From the NCBI RefSeq assembly GCF_028476545.1, contig NW_026732290.1, forward strand, positions 92,501 to 156,500: a stretch of 64,000 nt of DNA, given 5' to 3'. How positions within the stretch are numbered: position 1 is the stretch's first letter; each line of letters begins with the position of its first letter. The position numbers were made by a program, and so were the translations under genes. This DNA is from Physella acuta. Its lineage: Eukaryota > Mollusca > Gastropoda > Physidae. Positions 24,363 to 35,104 of this stretch are shown here, one piece after another. Below the pieces are notes generated by a model. That model was not told where the DNA came from, searched no databases, and saw nothing but the letters and a program-made list of their open reading frames with translations.

Positions 24363-25145
24363 GGTGTGGTTCAGCCCAATTTTTGAAACAACTTATTTTA
24401 AGAAAATAAAAATGTTTTTTACCTTTACGTATTTGACGCATTATCTTTGTACGACAATTTTTTTACTTTATTATTTAAAATGTACTTGCAAGTTTAATAC
24501 TTCATTGCATGTTTATATGTTAAATAAAACTGCATAAATTAAAACCAAATTTTGTTAGTATTTGTTAGGTTATGAATGAAATTTTTCATTTTTCTTTAGT
24601 TTTTTGCGTTTTCTCAAAACGTTAAAATTCACTCTTCAAATCCCTACTCCTCTGTTAGTTCTGCATGTATTGTAATGAAACTTAGCCTGATTATTCTTCT
24701 AACATATATAAACAACTTCTATAAAGCATTTTTTAAAGATTTTCCTTACTTTAGATTTTATGGACTGAAATATGTTGAATTTGAGCAAATTTCAGCTTTT
24801 TTTAACAGTCTAGGATTTAAAAATTAAAAATAATTTTTTTAAACAATTCCTTAAAAAGTACCTTATAGAATGTTTCAGGCTAACATTACTCTACAAAATG
24901 CTTGCATTTCTGTGTGTTTACCTTTAGTGGTTGCTGAGCCTTAGCATTTTGAAAATGATAAACAAAAATCCAATATGGCGGACGTAACCATGGCAACCAA
25001 AAATATTTTTCTTTTTGGACACCATTTTTAAAAATCCCATTGAGCATACAATATATGGGAGAAGTTTCAGTGGATTTGCTTGACTAATAACAAAAAAGTG
25101 TTTGCCCTGTAGCTCCTATCCTTAAGATATATTTAACTTAACTAC
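24363..25145. other. AT-rich stretch, possible old dispersed repeat
   Basis: No coding frame. The part at 24960-25090 (AATCCAATATGGCGGACG, CCATGGCAACCAAAAAT) has a style common in dispersed invertebrate repeats, but I find no second copy or terminal repeats here. Confidence 0.25.
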
Positions 25146-25335
25146 CGTGGGACGGCGTGGTCGAATGGCAGAGCGCTCGACTGCTAGCCCGAGTTCGGAT
25201 CTCTGTACTGGAAACGCGATAGTATAACGTTCCTGAGTCGACCTAAATCAGATGCTGACTCAATTCACTTCAATGACAGTAAGAATGCTGGGCCTAGTGC
25301 TGACCGCACCATGCCTTCATATGCAAAGATCAAGA
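25146..25335 (+). mobile_element. tRNA-derived SINE copy 4 (variant)
   Basis: Very tRNA-like head: GGGACGGCGTGGTCGAATGG, CAGAGCGCTCGACTGCTAGC, then CCGAGTTCGGATCTC as B box. Continues with TTCCTGAGTCGACC and GCTGGGCCTAGTGCTGACCG, a diverged version of the shared body. The tail ATGCCTTCATATGC lacks the GAACTCTACTTC block. A working tRNA is unlikely, because the tRNA-like part is fused to the SINE body and no consistent fold is visible. Confidence 0.75.
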
Positions 25336-25490
25336 AACAAAATATGTTACATATGGGGTCTATTTTATCTTTATGTCTGAAAGGGGAACATAACTTACTT
25401 GACATTACTTACTTGCCAAGAAACATATTTCTACCTCACGTTTAGTCTACGTATCATTCAGTCTTCTCATTTCGCGTACGATAAAACGCC

Positions 25491-25707
25491 AGTGTTTCTT
25501 CCAGAATTTTTTCTCCGGGGGGGGGGGGGGGGGAGGCACTTGAAATTTTCGGGGGGGGGGGGGGGGCGGTAGACTTTCTTCGGGGGGGGGGGACACTTTT
25601 AAAAGTATATATTTTCTATATAAATTATATAAATTTCATTTCATTCGGGGGGGGGGGGGGGGGCGGTAGAATTTTTTCGAGTGAAGAGATGCCTGGAAGA
25701 AACTCTG
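25491..25707 (+). mobile_element. TTTCTTCC-family hAT MITE, copy 3
   Basis: Begins CAGTGTTTCTTCCAGAATTT, ends TGCCTGGAAGAAACTCTG, with a perfect 8-bp duplication TAAAACGC (25483-25490 and 25708-25715). Three poly-G blocks and the AAAGTATATATTTTCTATAT core are intact. A short direct repeat ATAAATTATATAAATTTC in the core is shared with the copy at 52940. Confidence 0.95.
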
Positions 25708-25715
25708 TAAAACGC

Positions 25716-26893
25716 TAGCAACTGTTCCATTTGTCATTTCATTACCAAGGTTACAGACAAACTGTTAGAGACCGCATTAGCCCCACCTCAATAACGCAAG
25801 TCGTTTCAAGGTGGCTATTTTTAGATTTGGACACTCAAACTTCCGTTAGAGGAAGAAGGCGGGGTGAGGGGGGGGGGGGGGTGGTGGACGTGTGGGGGAT
25901 ATCTGTTGGTGAGTAGTGTACCACTTTCGGTCAATAACAGGCGTCCGATGGTTAACTGACGTTTCGATTAAAGTTCGAAACGTCGCGGTATTTAGACCGA
26001 GTGGGTCAATATGTCGACCGTGTGACCGATGTTGTAGAGACAAGCGGAGATGGGAGGGGGAGCAAAACTGGGGGGGGGGGGGGATTTGTGCGAGCAAGTG
26101 TCAATCGCTCTACTATCTTGACCTTGTCGTCTCCCTGCGTGTGTGTGTGCGTTAACATGAGTGTGTGGGTGTGTATATGAGTGTAGGTGTGAGCAAGTAC
26201 ATATGTGTTTCAGACTTCCCGAGTGTGTGTTTGCTTGTGCTTGCGTGTTAAGTGTATATAAGTGTCTTAGAAATGCCGTAGAAAACGTTTAAAATATGTA
26301 TCGTTTATTTTGTTAGTATTTAACATAAACGGAACTCTCCCATCTATCCTTCTTGAATCTTCTCTGTCGGGTAAACGTACTGAGTTATTTTTTTTTAAAC
26401 GTGAGCACCCAATGACCCGAAGATGCGCCAAACTTTGACCCCTACGTGCGCGTGCCAGTTCCCAATGAATTATGGGAGCCCAGATCTACGAACAAAGTTG
26501 AATACGATACATCTTTTTCCTCGTTTAGTGAGACGTATTTACCCAGAAGTGAAGCTGATGGGGGGGGGGGTGAGGGGGGAGGAAAATGTGACAGCCGCTC
26601 CCAATGATACGATTCGAGTCTATCTGCCTGATGTATTTATGTACGTTACGAACATCGCACTAAAAGATTTACTGAACTATTGTTAACTGTGAAAATGCCG
26701 AACGCAGCTTTGAGATTTAAGTGTATCGAAAGTTGTTTTTTCTTTTCATAACATAAAGATTTTCAATGTTGTCTTTTCAAGATTCAATGTCAATGACTAT
26801 CAAGACAGCAGTATCAAGGTTGTTACGATGTTTATAATAATTTATAAATCTAAAACTCATTAACATATAAGTAAAGACTTGCGTATTGTCTTT
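25716..26893. other. non-coding stretch
   Basis: Holds poly-G runs near 25868-25880 and 26068-26082 and a degenerate GT-rich patch at 26140-26260. Frames at 25731-26155 and 26423-26686 have no recognised domain. Confidence 0.35.
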
Positions 26894-27066
26894 GGGCTGC
26901 GTAGCTAAGCGGTCAGTAGAACTTCGCTAAGTCCCCCAGCTCTGATGAGTGCCTAAATCAAGTTAGGGAAAGTAAAGGCGGCTGGGCATAGTGATGACCA
27001 CACTATCCCTACATATGCCGAAAAGTACCTGTAACAGATGAACTCTACTTCATCTTCCCCATCTGT
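26894..27066 (+). mobile_element. tRNA-derived SINE copy 5 (internally deleted)
   Basis: GGGCTGCGTAGCTAAGCGG is the tRNA-like start. The piece between the A box and CCCCAGCTCTGATGAGTG is shortened. Then AAAGGCGGCTGGGCATAGTG, ATGACCACACTATCCCTAC, ATGCCG and the tail AACAGATGAACTCTACTTCA follow. Confidence 0.82.
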
Positions 27067-27347
27067 CTTCGGCACGAACTAGAAAATATGATGATGATGC
27101 TATATTTGACGTATTTGGTCTCTAACTCACACGTTTCAATATCTTTAAACAAAAACTGTGAATTGAGACGAAAATAAAAGAATGGAAAAATAACTAAAGA
27201 ACACGATTTTACCACAAATGGCTCTAGTTGTTTAACTATAGCACCACAAATATAAAAATATGTATGTATATATGTATGTAAGTATGTAGCAAAATAGCAA
27301 CCTTTAAAAAAAAGTAAAGATTCCTCTTTAGATCTAACGATCCATTG
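27067..27347. other. non-coding spacer between two SINEs
   Basis: AT-rich with a short TATGTATG run. A 120-codon minus-strand frame (27045-27407) overlaps both SINEs and is not a gene. Confidence 0.4.
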
Positions 27348-27558
27348 GGCAGATGGAGTTCGTATGTTTATTGACCTCGGCATATAAAGTGATAATGTGG
27401 TCAGCACTATGCCCAGCCGCCTTTACTTTCCCTAACGTGTGTTAAGTACCCATCAGAGTTGGGTGGACTCAGGGACGTTCCACTAACTTGAACCCGGGTT
27501 CGATCTCGAAACTATCAAGTTAGCAATCTAGCGCTCTACCGCTAAGCCACGCCGTCCC
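27348..27558 (-). mobile_element. tRNA-derived SINE copy 6 (nearly full length)
   Basis: On the minus strand: GGGACGGCGTGGCTTAGCGG, TAGAGCGCTAGATTGC, a B-box region ATCGAACCCGGGTTCAAG, GTCCACCCAACTCTGATGGG, AAAGGCGGCTGGGCATAGTG, CTGACCACATTATCAC, ATGCCGAGGTCAATAAAC and a tail GAACTCCATCTGCCC. With copy 3 this gives a near-complete consensus. Confidence 0.88.
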
Positions 27559-28250
27559 GTAGCACCCTTTAGTTGGTGCAAAACTGTCCCATAAAAAAAA
27601 AATCAATGGGTTGTCAGCTGACCACTTGGTTCATCAAATCTCTCGTTGATCAGTCATGCGCACTTCTCTCACAAGTCTACCGTTGAAGAAAAAAGACAAC
27701 AGTGATGTATGTATTAGGAGGGGTGGGGTGGTGCGGGTCTTGTTGGCTTTCTAATCACGTGATCATCTCTCAGGCAATCGCGTGGTGACAAAACATCCCT
27801 CATAGCTTGACCATATGGAATGGATGTGTCTCGAAAAGATGGTCTGCATAGCCCAAGCTTACTACGTAACATCATAACACATACACCTCAGTGTTACGAT
27901 AAATCTAGTTTACATACATCTAGAACCAGACACGGTGTGAAAATTAACTTAAAATAATTAAATCCTACACTTGTTTTCTACAACTAAACTGGTTAACTGA
28001 TGCATTGATTTTACATCAAGCTATATTGCATGTTTTTTTAATTAAGCCATTGAATTTTAGATTTCTAGCAATGATCAAAGATTTCATAAATAAATTATAA
28101 ATCTGAGACCTCATACAAGCCACTCCTCTACCCCTCTACACCCGCCCTCAACCTTTTATTCCTTTAATTCGAGTTAATCACATAGAATATTTTAAGCCCT
28201 GAAGTTAGAATACATTCCCAAGATATGCTTCTCAAACATTTAAATGACTA

Positions 28251-28252
<2 letters not shown>
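27559..28252. other. non-coding stretch
   Basis: Unique-looking AT-rich DNA with no recognised gene or repeat. Confidence 0.4.

Positions 28253-28288
<36 letters not shown>
28253..28288. repeat. (TA)n tract, left side of the LTR element insertion
   Basis: About 36 bp of TA that directly abuts the left LTR. It continues as (TA)n on the far side of the element at 35109, so the retrotransposon appears to have landed within a TA array. The target duplication cannot be separated from the repeat. Confidence 0.9.
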
Positions 28289-28292
<4 letters not shown>

Positions 28293-29008
28293 ACCTAGGC
28301 TAGTTGCATCTTTCCTGTTCGCAACGCCAAATGTGACCTTCCCCGAGTCTATCCTGCCCGACAACGCCAATTGTAACGAGTTGAACCACTCATGCTACAC
28401 AACATCGACTACAGTAGAAAGACTCGAAGATGCAGGTTCGCTATTGATCCTTTTATTACATGAATCAAGAAATGCTTCAATATAACACAATGAATCAACA
28501 GAAATGTTTCACAATAATAGTCTGAATCAACTGACCCCCTAACAGTCCTCACTAGGCTTCATATAACTGAATCCACATGTCTATTGTCCTTCTTAACACA
28601 ATATAACCAACTTGAGTATGTCACACAGACTGACTGATCTAAAGCGAGCGATGAAGATGGAAGAGAGCGCGCCGAGTTCAGTCGTCCCCTCCTATTTATG
28701 CCTTGTATCCGTACTCGTCTCCGTACTTGTATTCCTCCGTAATCGATACTTGTACTCGATGTCTCCGACCACTAGTTGCGTAGTTCTAACGTACAGTCCG
28801 TAAAATAACATCTGCATCCTATCAATCAAGGTTGACAGGCCGTCTCACTCCTCGTACCGTTTCCCAAAATAGCACGCGTTGGCTTTGAGATTGTTATCAG
28901 CCCGATCCAATAAGCCACCTGTTATCGGTTGCATCAGACCAATACTGCGTCTCGGCTTCTCGTTCGTTATCAGATTTGTAACTAGTAGCTAGGCCTACCC
29001 TAGCTACA
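28289..29008 (-). repeat. 3' LTR of the Ty3/Gypsy element
   Basis: 720 bp, starting TGTAGCTAGGG and ending CCTAGGTCACA on the element's strand (TG...CA termini). A TATA-like CATAAATAGG (28691-28700) and a downstream AATAAA (28452-28457) lie in the order expected for U3 and R. The last 83 bp contain a copy of the primer-binding-site sequence (28351-28369), see the finding on the LTR edge. Confidence 0.95.
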
Positions 29009-29207
29009 TCCACCCCTGCTTTTTTTGTGTGTTTTCAACCACAAACAACGCCTGGCAGGTGCACTCCTCCAAAGTCAATCGCATAATCGTAAAAAACTTT
29101 ACTGTTCCACTCACTGTCCACGACGTCCCATTCGTATACGATTGACAGTTATACCTATTTCACATATCAACTGTGTCTACATCGTCTTCCTGAGACACAA
29201 AACAGTT

Positions 29208-32200
29208 CTAGAATTCACATCCACCCTTTTCGTTTGGTGCCTTCACCAATTCACTTTTATAGCTTTTTGAACCGTCTGTTCTCATACCAGCGCGACCATG
29301 AAAGACTTGATGGTTGCTGACAAAAAATTTCGTCTTCCTTCTGTTCCTCAAACTTCTCCGCGGACCACTTATCTGATGGTCTACTGTCTCTCTGCTTCTG
29401 GAAGGAACGGGATCCTCTTTGTTGCCGTTATCCTCCACTTGTGTAACGCGGTTGTTCTGTTGATGGTGATATGGTTCCGGGATGGGTATGTGAATTTCCG
29501 TTATAGTTTCCGGTTCCCTAATTGTCTTGGATTTCCTTGTGTGTAACTGCTCTTCTTGCCTATTCCAATATTTCTTTAATTGAGCAATGTTCGCCCACCG
29601 ATCCGGTTTGGCGTGATCGATGGGTCTTATCTTAAAGGGGCCACCTGCTACTTTAGGCATCTCCACGACTTGCCATATCTCCTGTCCCCAGAGATCGTGG
29701 ATTTTGTTTCTGCCTAACGGGTGACTACGCAGTAATACCCTGTCATTCAGTTTGAGTGGCGGGTCCTTTGTCTGTACCGGCGGTTCCCTTCGCCGTGCTT
29801 CATGTTCTAGTCTTTCCTGTACTACCCTGTACATTTCTCTAATTCTTCTCATATGTTCATTCACATATTCCAGTGCGGTGTATGAGCCAGTCATACTCTC
29901 CCTTTTTCCTAAGAACAAATCAAGAGGGAGTCGAGCCTCCCGTCCGAACAGCAACATGTATGGCGTAAAGCCGGTTGTGGCATGGGGTGTGCAGTTGTAT
30001 AGATATACCAACTCTGGGAGAAAATCAGGCCAACGTTTTTTCTGTTCAGGTTCTAGCGTACGCAGCAAATCATGCATGCTGCGGTTGAACCGTTCACACT
30101 GTCCGTTTCCTTTCGGATTAAATGTGGTTGTTCTAGATTTGTTGATCCCGTAGTGGCTGCACAGTTGGTTAATTACTTCTGACTCGAAAGCCCTTCCTTG
30201 GTCAGAGTGTAATTGTCTTGGTATGCCATATTTGATGAACCAATGTTCTATTAAGACCTTTGCCACTGTTTTGGCGGTCTGATCTCGCGTGGGCACCGCC
30301 ACCGTCCATTTGGTGAATACATCAGTCATTACCAACACATGTTCCGTCCCATCCGATGATTGCTCCAACGACGTAAAGTCCATAGCCACAATCTCTAGTG
30401 CTTTTGTCGCTAGTAGGTGTCCTGATGGCTGTCTCATTTTGACAACTGGCATTTTCGCATGCTGACACCTCACACAAGCCTCACAATGGCGTTTGACCTC
30501 CATTTCCATATTGGGCCAGTAACACCTCCGTCGTAATATTTTGTGCGTCCTGTCCTGACCCTGGTGTCCTGCCCTGTCATGTGCCAACCTTAGCACTTCT
30601 TCTCTTAACTGTCCAGGCACCACCACCTGGTGTATTGTCCCATCAATTTGGTCATGAATTCTCCGCATGAGAACACCATCCTCTATACTGAGACGGTCCC
30701 ACTGACTCAGTATTTTCTTTGTTTCTCGACCAAATTGTTCTCTTTCCCTTCTTCCTGGGAATTTTTGTTCCTGGACGTATTTCAATAGCGGTTGTAAGCC
30801 ACTATCCGTTCTCTGGGCATCTCTTATCTTTTTGTGATTAAGGCAATTAAAATCACTACTGTCCATATGTTCGGGTTCCGTGGATATGTGCTCCACCCCG
30901 GTCTGCCCGTTCTGCATCACTTGTACCCCATGAGGGATATCTGTTGACGCTCTGACCTCACATATTCCTGTCAGTGTTTCTTCCTCATCACCCGGTCTCT
31001 CGTAAGGATTCCTTGATAAGGCGTCCGCATTGCCATTGGACCGCCCCGGGCGATACTTTATCTCTAGGTCAAAGAGTGCCAATTCTGCTGCCCATCGCTG
31101 TTCGATGGATCCCAACTTTGCTGTCTTTAGGTGGCTCAAGGGGTTATTGTCAGTGTATACCACACATTTAGCACCTAATAGATAGTCCCTGAATTTCTCA
31201 GTCACAGCCCATTTTAATGTCAAAAGTTCTAGTTTCATGGCGCTGTAATTTGTCATGTTCCTCTCTGATCCCTTCAGAGCTCGACTTGCATACGCAATAA
31301 CCCTGAAACCTTGCTTTTGTTGTTGTGATAGCACAGCTCCCAGACCTTTAGAGCTGGCGTCAATTTCTAGCCGAAATGTTTTGTCAAAGTCTGCGTATCC
31401 CAATATCGGCGCCTCTGTCAAAGCCTTTTTCAATAGCTTAAACGAGTTCAGGCATTCATCAGTCCATAATTCACCTATCAGTTGTGTTTTACCTTTCTTT
31501 TTCTCCTTACTGTGTTTCTTTGTCATTTTGTTTACCAAGTCATGCAATGGTGCGGCAATTTTTGCAAAACCCGGCACAAATTTTCTATAATAGGAAGCAA
31601 AGCCCAAGAATGACCTGACCTCTACCGTAGTTGTTGGTTGTTTCCATTCTTTAACAGCTGCAATTTTATCTGGGTCAGTGGCGATGCCATCCGACGAAAT
31701 CACGTAACCCAAAAAATGTACCGATTTCAAACCAAAGCAGCATTTGTCTGGGTTCAGCTTTACTCCTATCTCCCTAAGACGGAGAAACACTTGTTCTAAT
31801 CTTTTTAGATGGTCCTCCCAAGTTTTTGAGTAAACTAGAATATCATCCAAATACACCAACATTATTTGAAATAGAAAGTCACTCATAGCACTCTGCATTA
31901 CTCGCTGGAATGTAGCAGGTGCATTAGTTAGACCAAACGGCATACGGGTCCACTCGTACAGTCCCAGTGGAGAAATAAATGCAGTTTTATGTTGATCGTT
32001 GGGGTGCATGGCCACTTGGTGGTAGCCACTAGCCAAATCCAAGGTGGAAAAAAATCTTGCTCCCCCCAACGCATCAAGACATTCATCAATGCGAGGCAAG
32101 GGGAATGCATCCCTTCTTGTGATATTGTTCGATTTCCGGTAATCACAACACAGTCTTATCTCCCCTGACTTCTTTTTTACCACTACTGTCGGTGCCGCAT

Positions 32201-32816
32201 ACGGGCTCGTACTGGTTGTAATAATTCCCTTTTTTAGTAGATCATTCAGGTGTGCTTTCACCGCCGAGTAGTGACTCGGTGGTAATCTTCGATAAGGTTG
32301 CGCCACCGGCTTGTCTTGTAGTAAGGGTATCTGGTGTTTTATTACTTCCGTGTACCCCAAATCACCCTCATACGAGGCAAATATATCACTGTATTTATTC
32401 AGCAATTCATTTAGTTTTGGGTCCTCAGTTTCCGGGAATGTATATGATCGGCCATCCTCTTTCTTCACCTCGGCCGTCACATTGACCGACCTAATTGTTA
32501 CTTCATTACTGCTGGTATTGCTCAGTTCGATACACTGTGCCGACCTTAGTACCTCGACGTTCTGTGGTACTCCTACCAGAGTATTAGGTGGTATAAAAAT
32601 TTCTTCATCCAAAACATTTGCCACTAATCCTTGAACTAGTCCATTTTCCGCTGATGTGTATGTCCGCAGTAACACGACGCCTGCCCTCAGTGCGGCGCCA
32701 CATGGTTCTATCATCACATCACCATTCACGCTTCTATCACCAATTTGTAATGTGATTGCCTTGACCGTGTTTGCCGGGACTGCTGTCCTTCCTCTGGTCT
32801 TGGCAAACCTGGCCAA
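29208..32816 (-). CDS. Pol part of the Ty3/Gypsy element: reverse transcriptase, RNase H, integrase
   Basis: A frame of 1,202 codons. After a ~150-residue linker, the reverse transcriptase (about 160-345) shows LDLASGYHQV and the catalytic YLDD. RNase H (about 430-590) shows LEIDASSKGLGAVL and a YTDNNPL block. Integrase (about 690-1100) has the N-terminal His-His-Cys-Cys zinc site (H..H..CEACVRC), a D-D-E core with AMDF and HSDQGRAFE, and a C-terminal GPF motif within GGPFKIRP. The product copies the RNA genome and inserts the DNA. It is expected to be made as part of a Gag-Pol precursor and cut by the protease encoded just upstream. Length is normal for the family. Confidence 0.95.
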   Translation of the reverse strand: MARFAKTRGRTAVPANTVKAITLQIGDRSVNGDVMIEPCGAALRAGVVLLRTYTSAENGLVQGLVANVLDEEIFIPPNTLVGVPQNVEVLRSAQCIELSNTSSNEVTIRSVNVTAEVKKEDGRSYTFPETEDPKLNELLNKYSDIFASYEGDLGYTEVIKHQIPLLQDKPVAQPYRRLPPSHYSAVKAHLNDLLKKGIITTSTSPYAAPTVVVKKKSGEIRLCCDYRKSNNITRRDAFPLPRIDECLDALGGARFFSTLDLASGYHQVAMHPNDQHKTAFISPLGLYEWTRMPFGLTNAPATFQRVMQSAMSDFLFQIMLVYLDDILVYSKTWEDHLKRLEQVFLRLREIGVKLNPDKCCFGLKSVHFLGYVISSDGIATDPDKIAAVKEWKQPTTTVEVRSFLGFASYYRKFVPGFAKIAAPLHDLVNKMTKKHSKEKKKGKTQLIGELWTDECLNSFKLLKKALTEAPILGYADFDKTFRLEIDASSKGLGAVLSQQQKQGFRVIAYASRALKGSERNMTNYSAMKLELLTLKWAVTEKFRDYLLGAKCVVYTDNNPLSHLKTAKLGSIEQRWAAELALFDLEIKYRPGRSNGNADALSRNPYERPGDEEETLTGICEVRASTDIPHGVQVMQNGQTGVEHISTEPEHMDSSDFNCLNHKKIRDAQRTDSGLQPLLKYVQEQKFPGRREREQFGRETKKILSQWDRLSIEDGVLMRRIHDQIDGTIHQVVVPGQLREEVLRLAHDRAGHQGQDRTHKILRRRCYWPNMEMEVKRHCEACVRCQHAKMPVVKMRQPSGHLLATKALEIVAMDFTSLEQSSDGTEHVLVMTDVFTKWTVAVPTRDQTAKTVAKVLIEHWFIKYGIPRQLHSDQGRAFESEVINQLCSHYGINKSRTTTFNPKGNGQCERFNRSMHDLLRTLEPEQKKRWPDFLPELVYLYNCTPHATTGFTPYMLLFGREARLPLDLFLGKRESMTGSYTALEYVNEHMRRIREMYRVVQERLEHEARRREPPVQTKDPPLKLNDRVLLRSHPLGRNKIHDLWGQEIWQVVEMPKVAGGPFKIRPIDHAKPDRWANIAQLKKYWNRQEEQLHTRKSKTIREPETITEIHIPIPEPYHHQQNNRVTQVEDNGNKEDPVPSRSRETVDHQISGPRRSLRNRRKTKFFVSNHQVFHGRAGMRTDGSKSYKSELVKAPNEKGGCEF

Positions 32817-32822
32817 CTTGGA

Positions 32823-33338
32823 TCACCGACCTGGTGTGGTCGATCCGACAATATTTGTAAGAAATTCTGGCAACTGGCCAAGAATATTCATGCCCAACAG
32901 GCAAGGTATATTTGACACATTTGTCTCGAGGTTGTGTTTCGTAACGAACACCCCAACCTGCTTCAACCTTTGTCCTGCCACCACGACATCCGCTAGAAAA
33001 TAACCACAGTATGGAATGGTTAGTCCATTAGCTGCCGTCAGGCGCATGCATGAGTCAGACCTCAACCTATGGACTTTTCCTTTCATCCATTTGGTGTAAA
33101 AATTTTCCGTGATTGTCGTCACCTGGGAGCCTGTATCCACAATTGCCTTCACCGCGATGTCCCCAATCGTAATCACCATTTCGGGACAGACTCCCATCAT
33201 TTTGCTTCTTGGGCCATACCCTCGCCCCTCTGTAGCCTGGCCCTGCCTTACAGAGGACGACCGTTTCCCTGGCAGTACCGTGCCATATGTCCGGGTTGTG
33301 AACAAGACAAACAAATTGGTCGACCGTCGGCCGTCCAT
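32823..33338 (-). CDS. protease-bearing part of the Ty3/Gypsy element
   Basis: A 171-codon frame overlapping the end of gag and preceding pol. It holds the retroviral-type aspartic protease signature VDTGSQVTTI (around residue 67) and the downstream CLLGMNILG block typical of this fold. The enzyme is expected to dimerise and cleave the Gag-Pol precursor. The overlap of gag and protease fits the frame change used by many family members. Confidence 0.9.
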   Translation of the reverse strand: MDGRRSTNLFVLFTTRTYGTVLPGKRSSSVRQGQATEGRGYGPRSKMMGVCPEMVITIGDIAVKAIVDTGSQVTTITENFYTKWMKGKVHRLRSDSCMRLTAANGLTIPYCGYFLADVVVAGQRLKQVGVFVTKHNLETNVSNIPCLLGMNILGQLPEFLTNIVGSTTPGR

Positions 33339-34141
33339 TGGAGTGATGGCTTGGCAGGACGCGGCCGTCCAACCCGTCCCTGTTTTGTCCCGTTCTTTTC
33401 CCGATTCTCAGCTGTTGACCTGCTTTCTAACCTCTCCAAACGTTGGTCAACCTTATCTAGGTGGGCCAACAGTTGAGCCATCATGGTCTCCATCGTGTCG
33501 GCCCCTGTGGGTGGGGATTGTCTCTGTTCAGGCACAGAGACTTTGTCCACCGAACAGTTCGATTGGTCCTCATCCTCGGACCTGCGGATCGCTGAGTTCC
33601 TGACCTGAAGGAAGGTCAACTGCGGTTCTTTGTGGACCTCCTCTTTCAACTCTCTTCTTAGGATCGGGGTTGCCAGCCCCTCAATGAAATGGTCCCTCAG
33701 TAGGCGTACATCAATGTCCGGTGTTTTGACCTTTACCGAATCAAAGGCCCTGTTCATCCGGTGTGAGTACTCCATCACACTCTCCGCCAATCTCTGCCTC
33801 AAGCCTACGAACCCTGCTAGCAGTTGCGATCCCGACCGTCTCTCCCCAAAGGTCTCCATAATCAGATCCAGCACCTTATCTGGATCTGATTGGATGGTTT
33901 TATCGTGGCATTTGACCTCTGCCCTAACCGTCTCTCCTATACTGCCCATCAGCAGTCTTAATCTTTCCTCTGGTGACATGCCTCTCGAGGCCCAGGCCGC
34001 TTTGACCTCTTCACTGAACCTGTTGGTTAAAGTGGGATCACCGTCCCCGTAAAATTTGTTAATGTGGGACTCTCTGGGTAGGACCACTATATGGGTCTGC
34101 TTCTCGTCCAGAGTAGACATTTTATTCCGTAAGTAAAACAA
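33248..34141 (-). CDS. Gag of the Ty3/Gypsy element
   Basis: 297 codons beginning 248 bp downstream of the 5' LTR. The N-terminal two thirds are helical and charged, as in Ty3/Gypsy capsid domains (an 'F-x9-W' style region and PDIDVRLLRDHFIEGL near residue 155). The C-terminal end has a CCHC zinc knuckle, C-x2-C-x4-H-x4-C (CLSCSQPGHMARYC), preceded by a basic stretch, for RNA binding. It would form the internal particle. No signal peptide or membrane segment is seen. Confidence 0.92.
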   Translation of the reverse strand: MFYLRNKMSTLDEKQTHIVVLPRESHINKFYGDGDPTLTNRFSEEVKAAWASRGMSPEERLRLLMGSIGETVRAEVKCHDKTIQSDPDKVLDLIMETFGERRSGSQLLAGFVGLRQRLAESVMEYSHRMNRAFDSVKVKTPDIDVRLLRDHFIEGLATPILRRELKEEVHKEPQLTFLQVRNSAIRRSEDEDQSNCSVDKVSVPEQRQSPPTGADTMETMMAQLLAHLDKVDQRLERLESRSTAENREKNGTKQGRVGRPRPAKPSLQWTADGRPICLSCSQPGHMARYCQGNGRPL

Positions 34142-34388
34142 AAGAGTTCTTTCTTACCGTGTGTATATGAAAAAATTTTTCCTCAATTTTCACAGTTCCT
34201 GAATGTCCGAATTCACATACACACAAAACACAGTTATGCACAAGGTTGACTATGGGTGCCTCAAACGGCAAGTCTAGTTGAATTCATCCTGCCCGACAAC
34301 GCCAAATGTGACCTAGGCTAGTTGCATCTTTCCTGTTCGCAACGCCAAATGTGACCTTCCCCGAGTCTATCCTGCCGACAACGCCAAA
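34142..34388 (-). promoter_or_regulatory. leader of the Ty3/Gypsy element with repeated primer-binding-site motif
   Basis: Contains the primer-binding site (34369-34386, ATCCTGCCGACAACGCCA on the plus strand, the 3' end expected of a serine tRNA with CCA). A second copy at 34286-34304 lies one 82-bp repeat unit away; a third lies inside the LTR at 34451-34469. The 82-bp unit (34307-34388) is a tandem copy of the terminal LTR sequence. Confidence 0.85.
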
Positions 34389-35104
34389 TGTGACCTAGGC
34401 TAGTTGCATCTTTCCTGTTCGCAACGCCAAATGTGACCTTCCCCGAGTCTATCCTGCCCGACAACGCCAATTGTAACGAGTTGAACCACTCATGCTACAC
34501 AACATCGACTACAGTAGAAAGACTCGAAGATGCAGGTTCGCTATTGATCCTTTTATTACATGAATCAAGAAATGCTTCAATATAACACAATGAATCAACA
34601 GAAATGTTTCACAATAATAGTCTGAATCAACTGACCCCCTAACAGTCCTCACTAGGCTTCATATAACTGAATCCACATGTCTATTGTCCTTCTTAACACA
34701 ATATAACCAACTTGAGTATGTCACACAGACTGACTGATCTAAAGCGAGCGATGAAGATGGAAGAGAGCGCGCCGAGTTCAGTCGTCCCCTCCTATTTATG
34801 CCTTGTATCCGTACTCGTCTCCGTACTTGTATTCCTCCGTAATCGATACTTGTACTCGATGTCTCCGACCACTAGTTGCGTAGTTCTAACGTACAGTCCG
34901 TAAAATAACATCTGCATCCTATCAATCAAGGTTGACAGGCCGTCTCACTCCTCGTACCGTTTCCCAAAATAGCACGCGTTGGCTTTGAGATTGTTATCAG
35001 CCCGATCCAATAAGCCACCTGTTATCGGTTGCATCAGACCAATACTGCGTCTCGGCTTCTCGTTCGTTATCAGATTTGTAACTAGTAGCTAGGCCTACCC
35101 TAGC

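Noticed and set aside
25146-25225. functional tRNA gene
   Set aside because: tRNA-like A and B boxes are present, but the sequence runs on into the SINE body and no consistent acceptor stem closes.
28372-29008. 637-bp LTR as the present LTR edge
   Set aside because: The sequence shared by both ends runs 83 bp further to 28289 and 34389, where TG...CA termini and a properly placed primer-binding site are found; the 637-bp form is kept only as a possible ancestral state.
29025-34052. plus-strand frames inside the LTR element
   Set aside because: They are shadows of the gag and pol parts on the minus strand.
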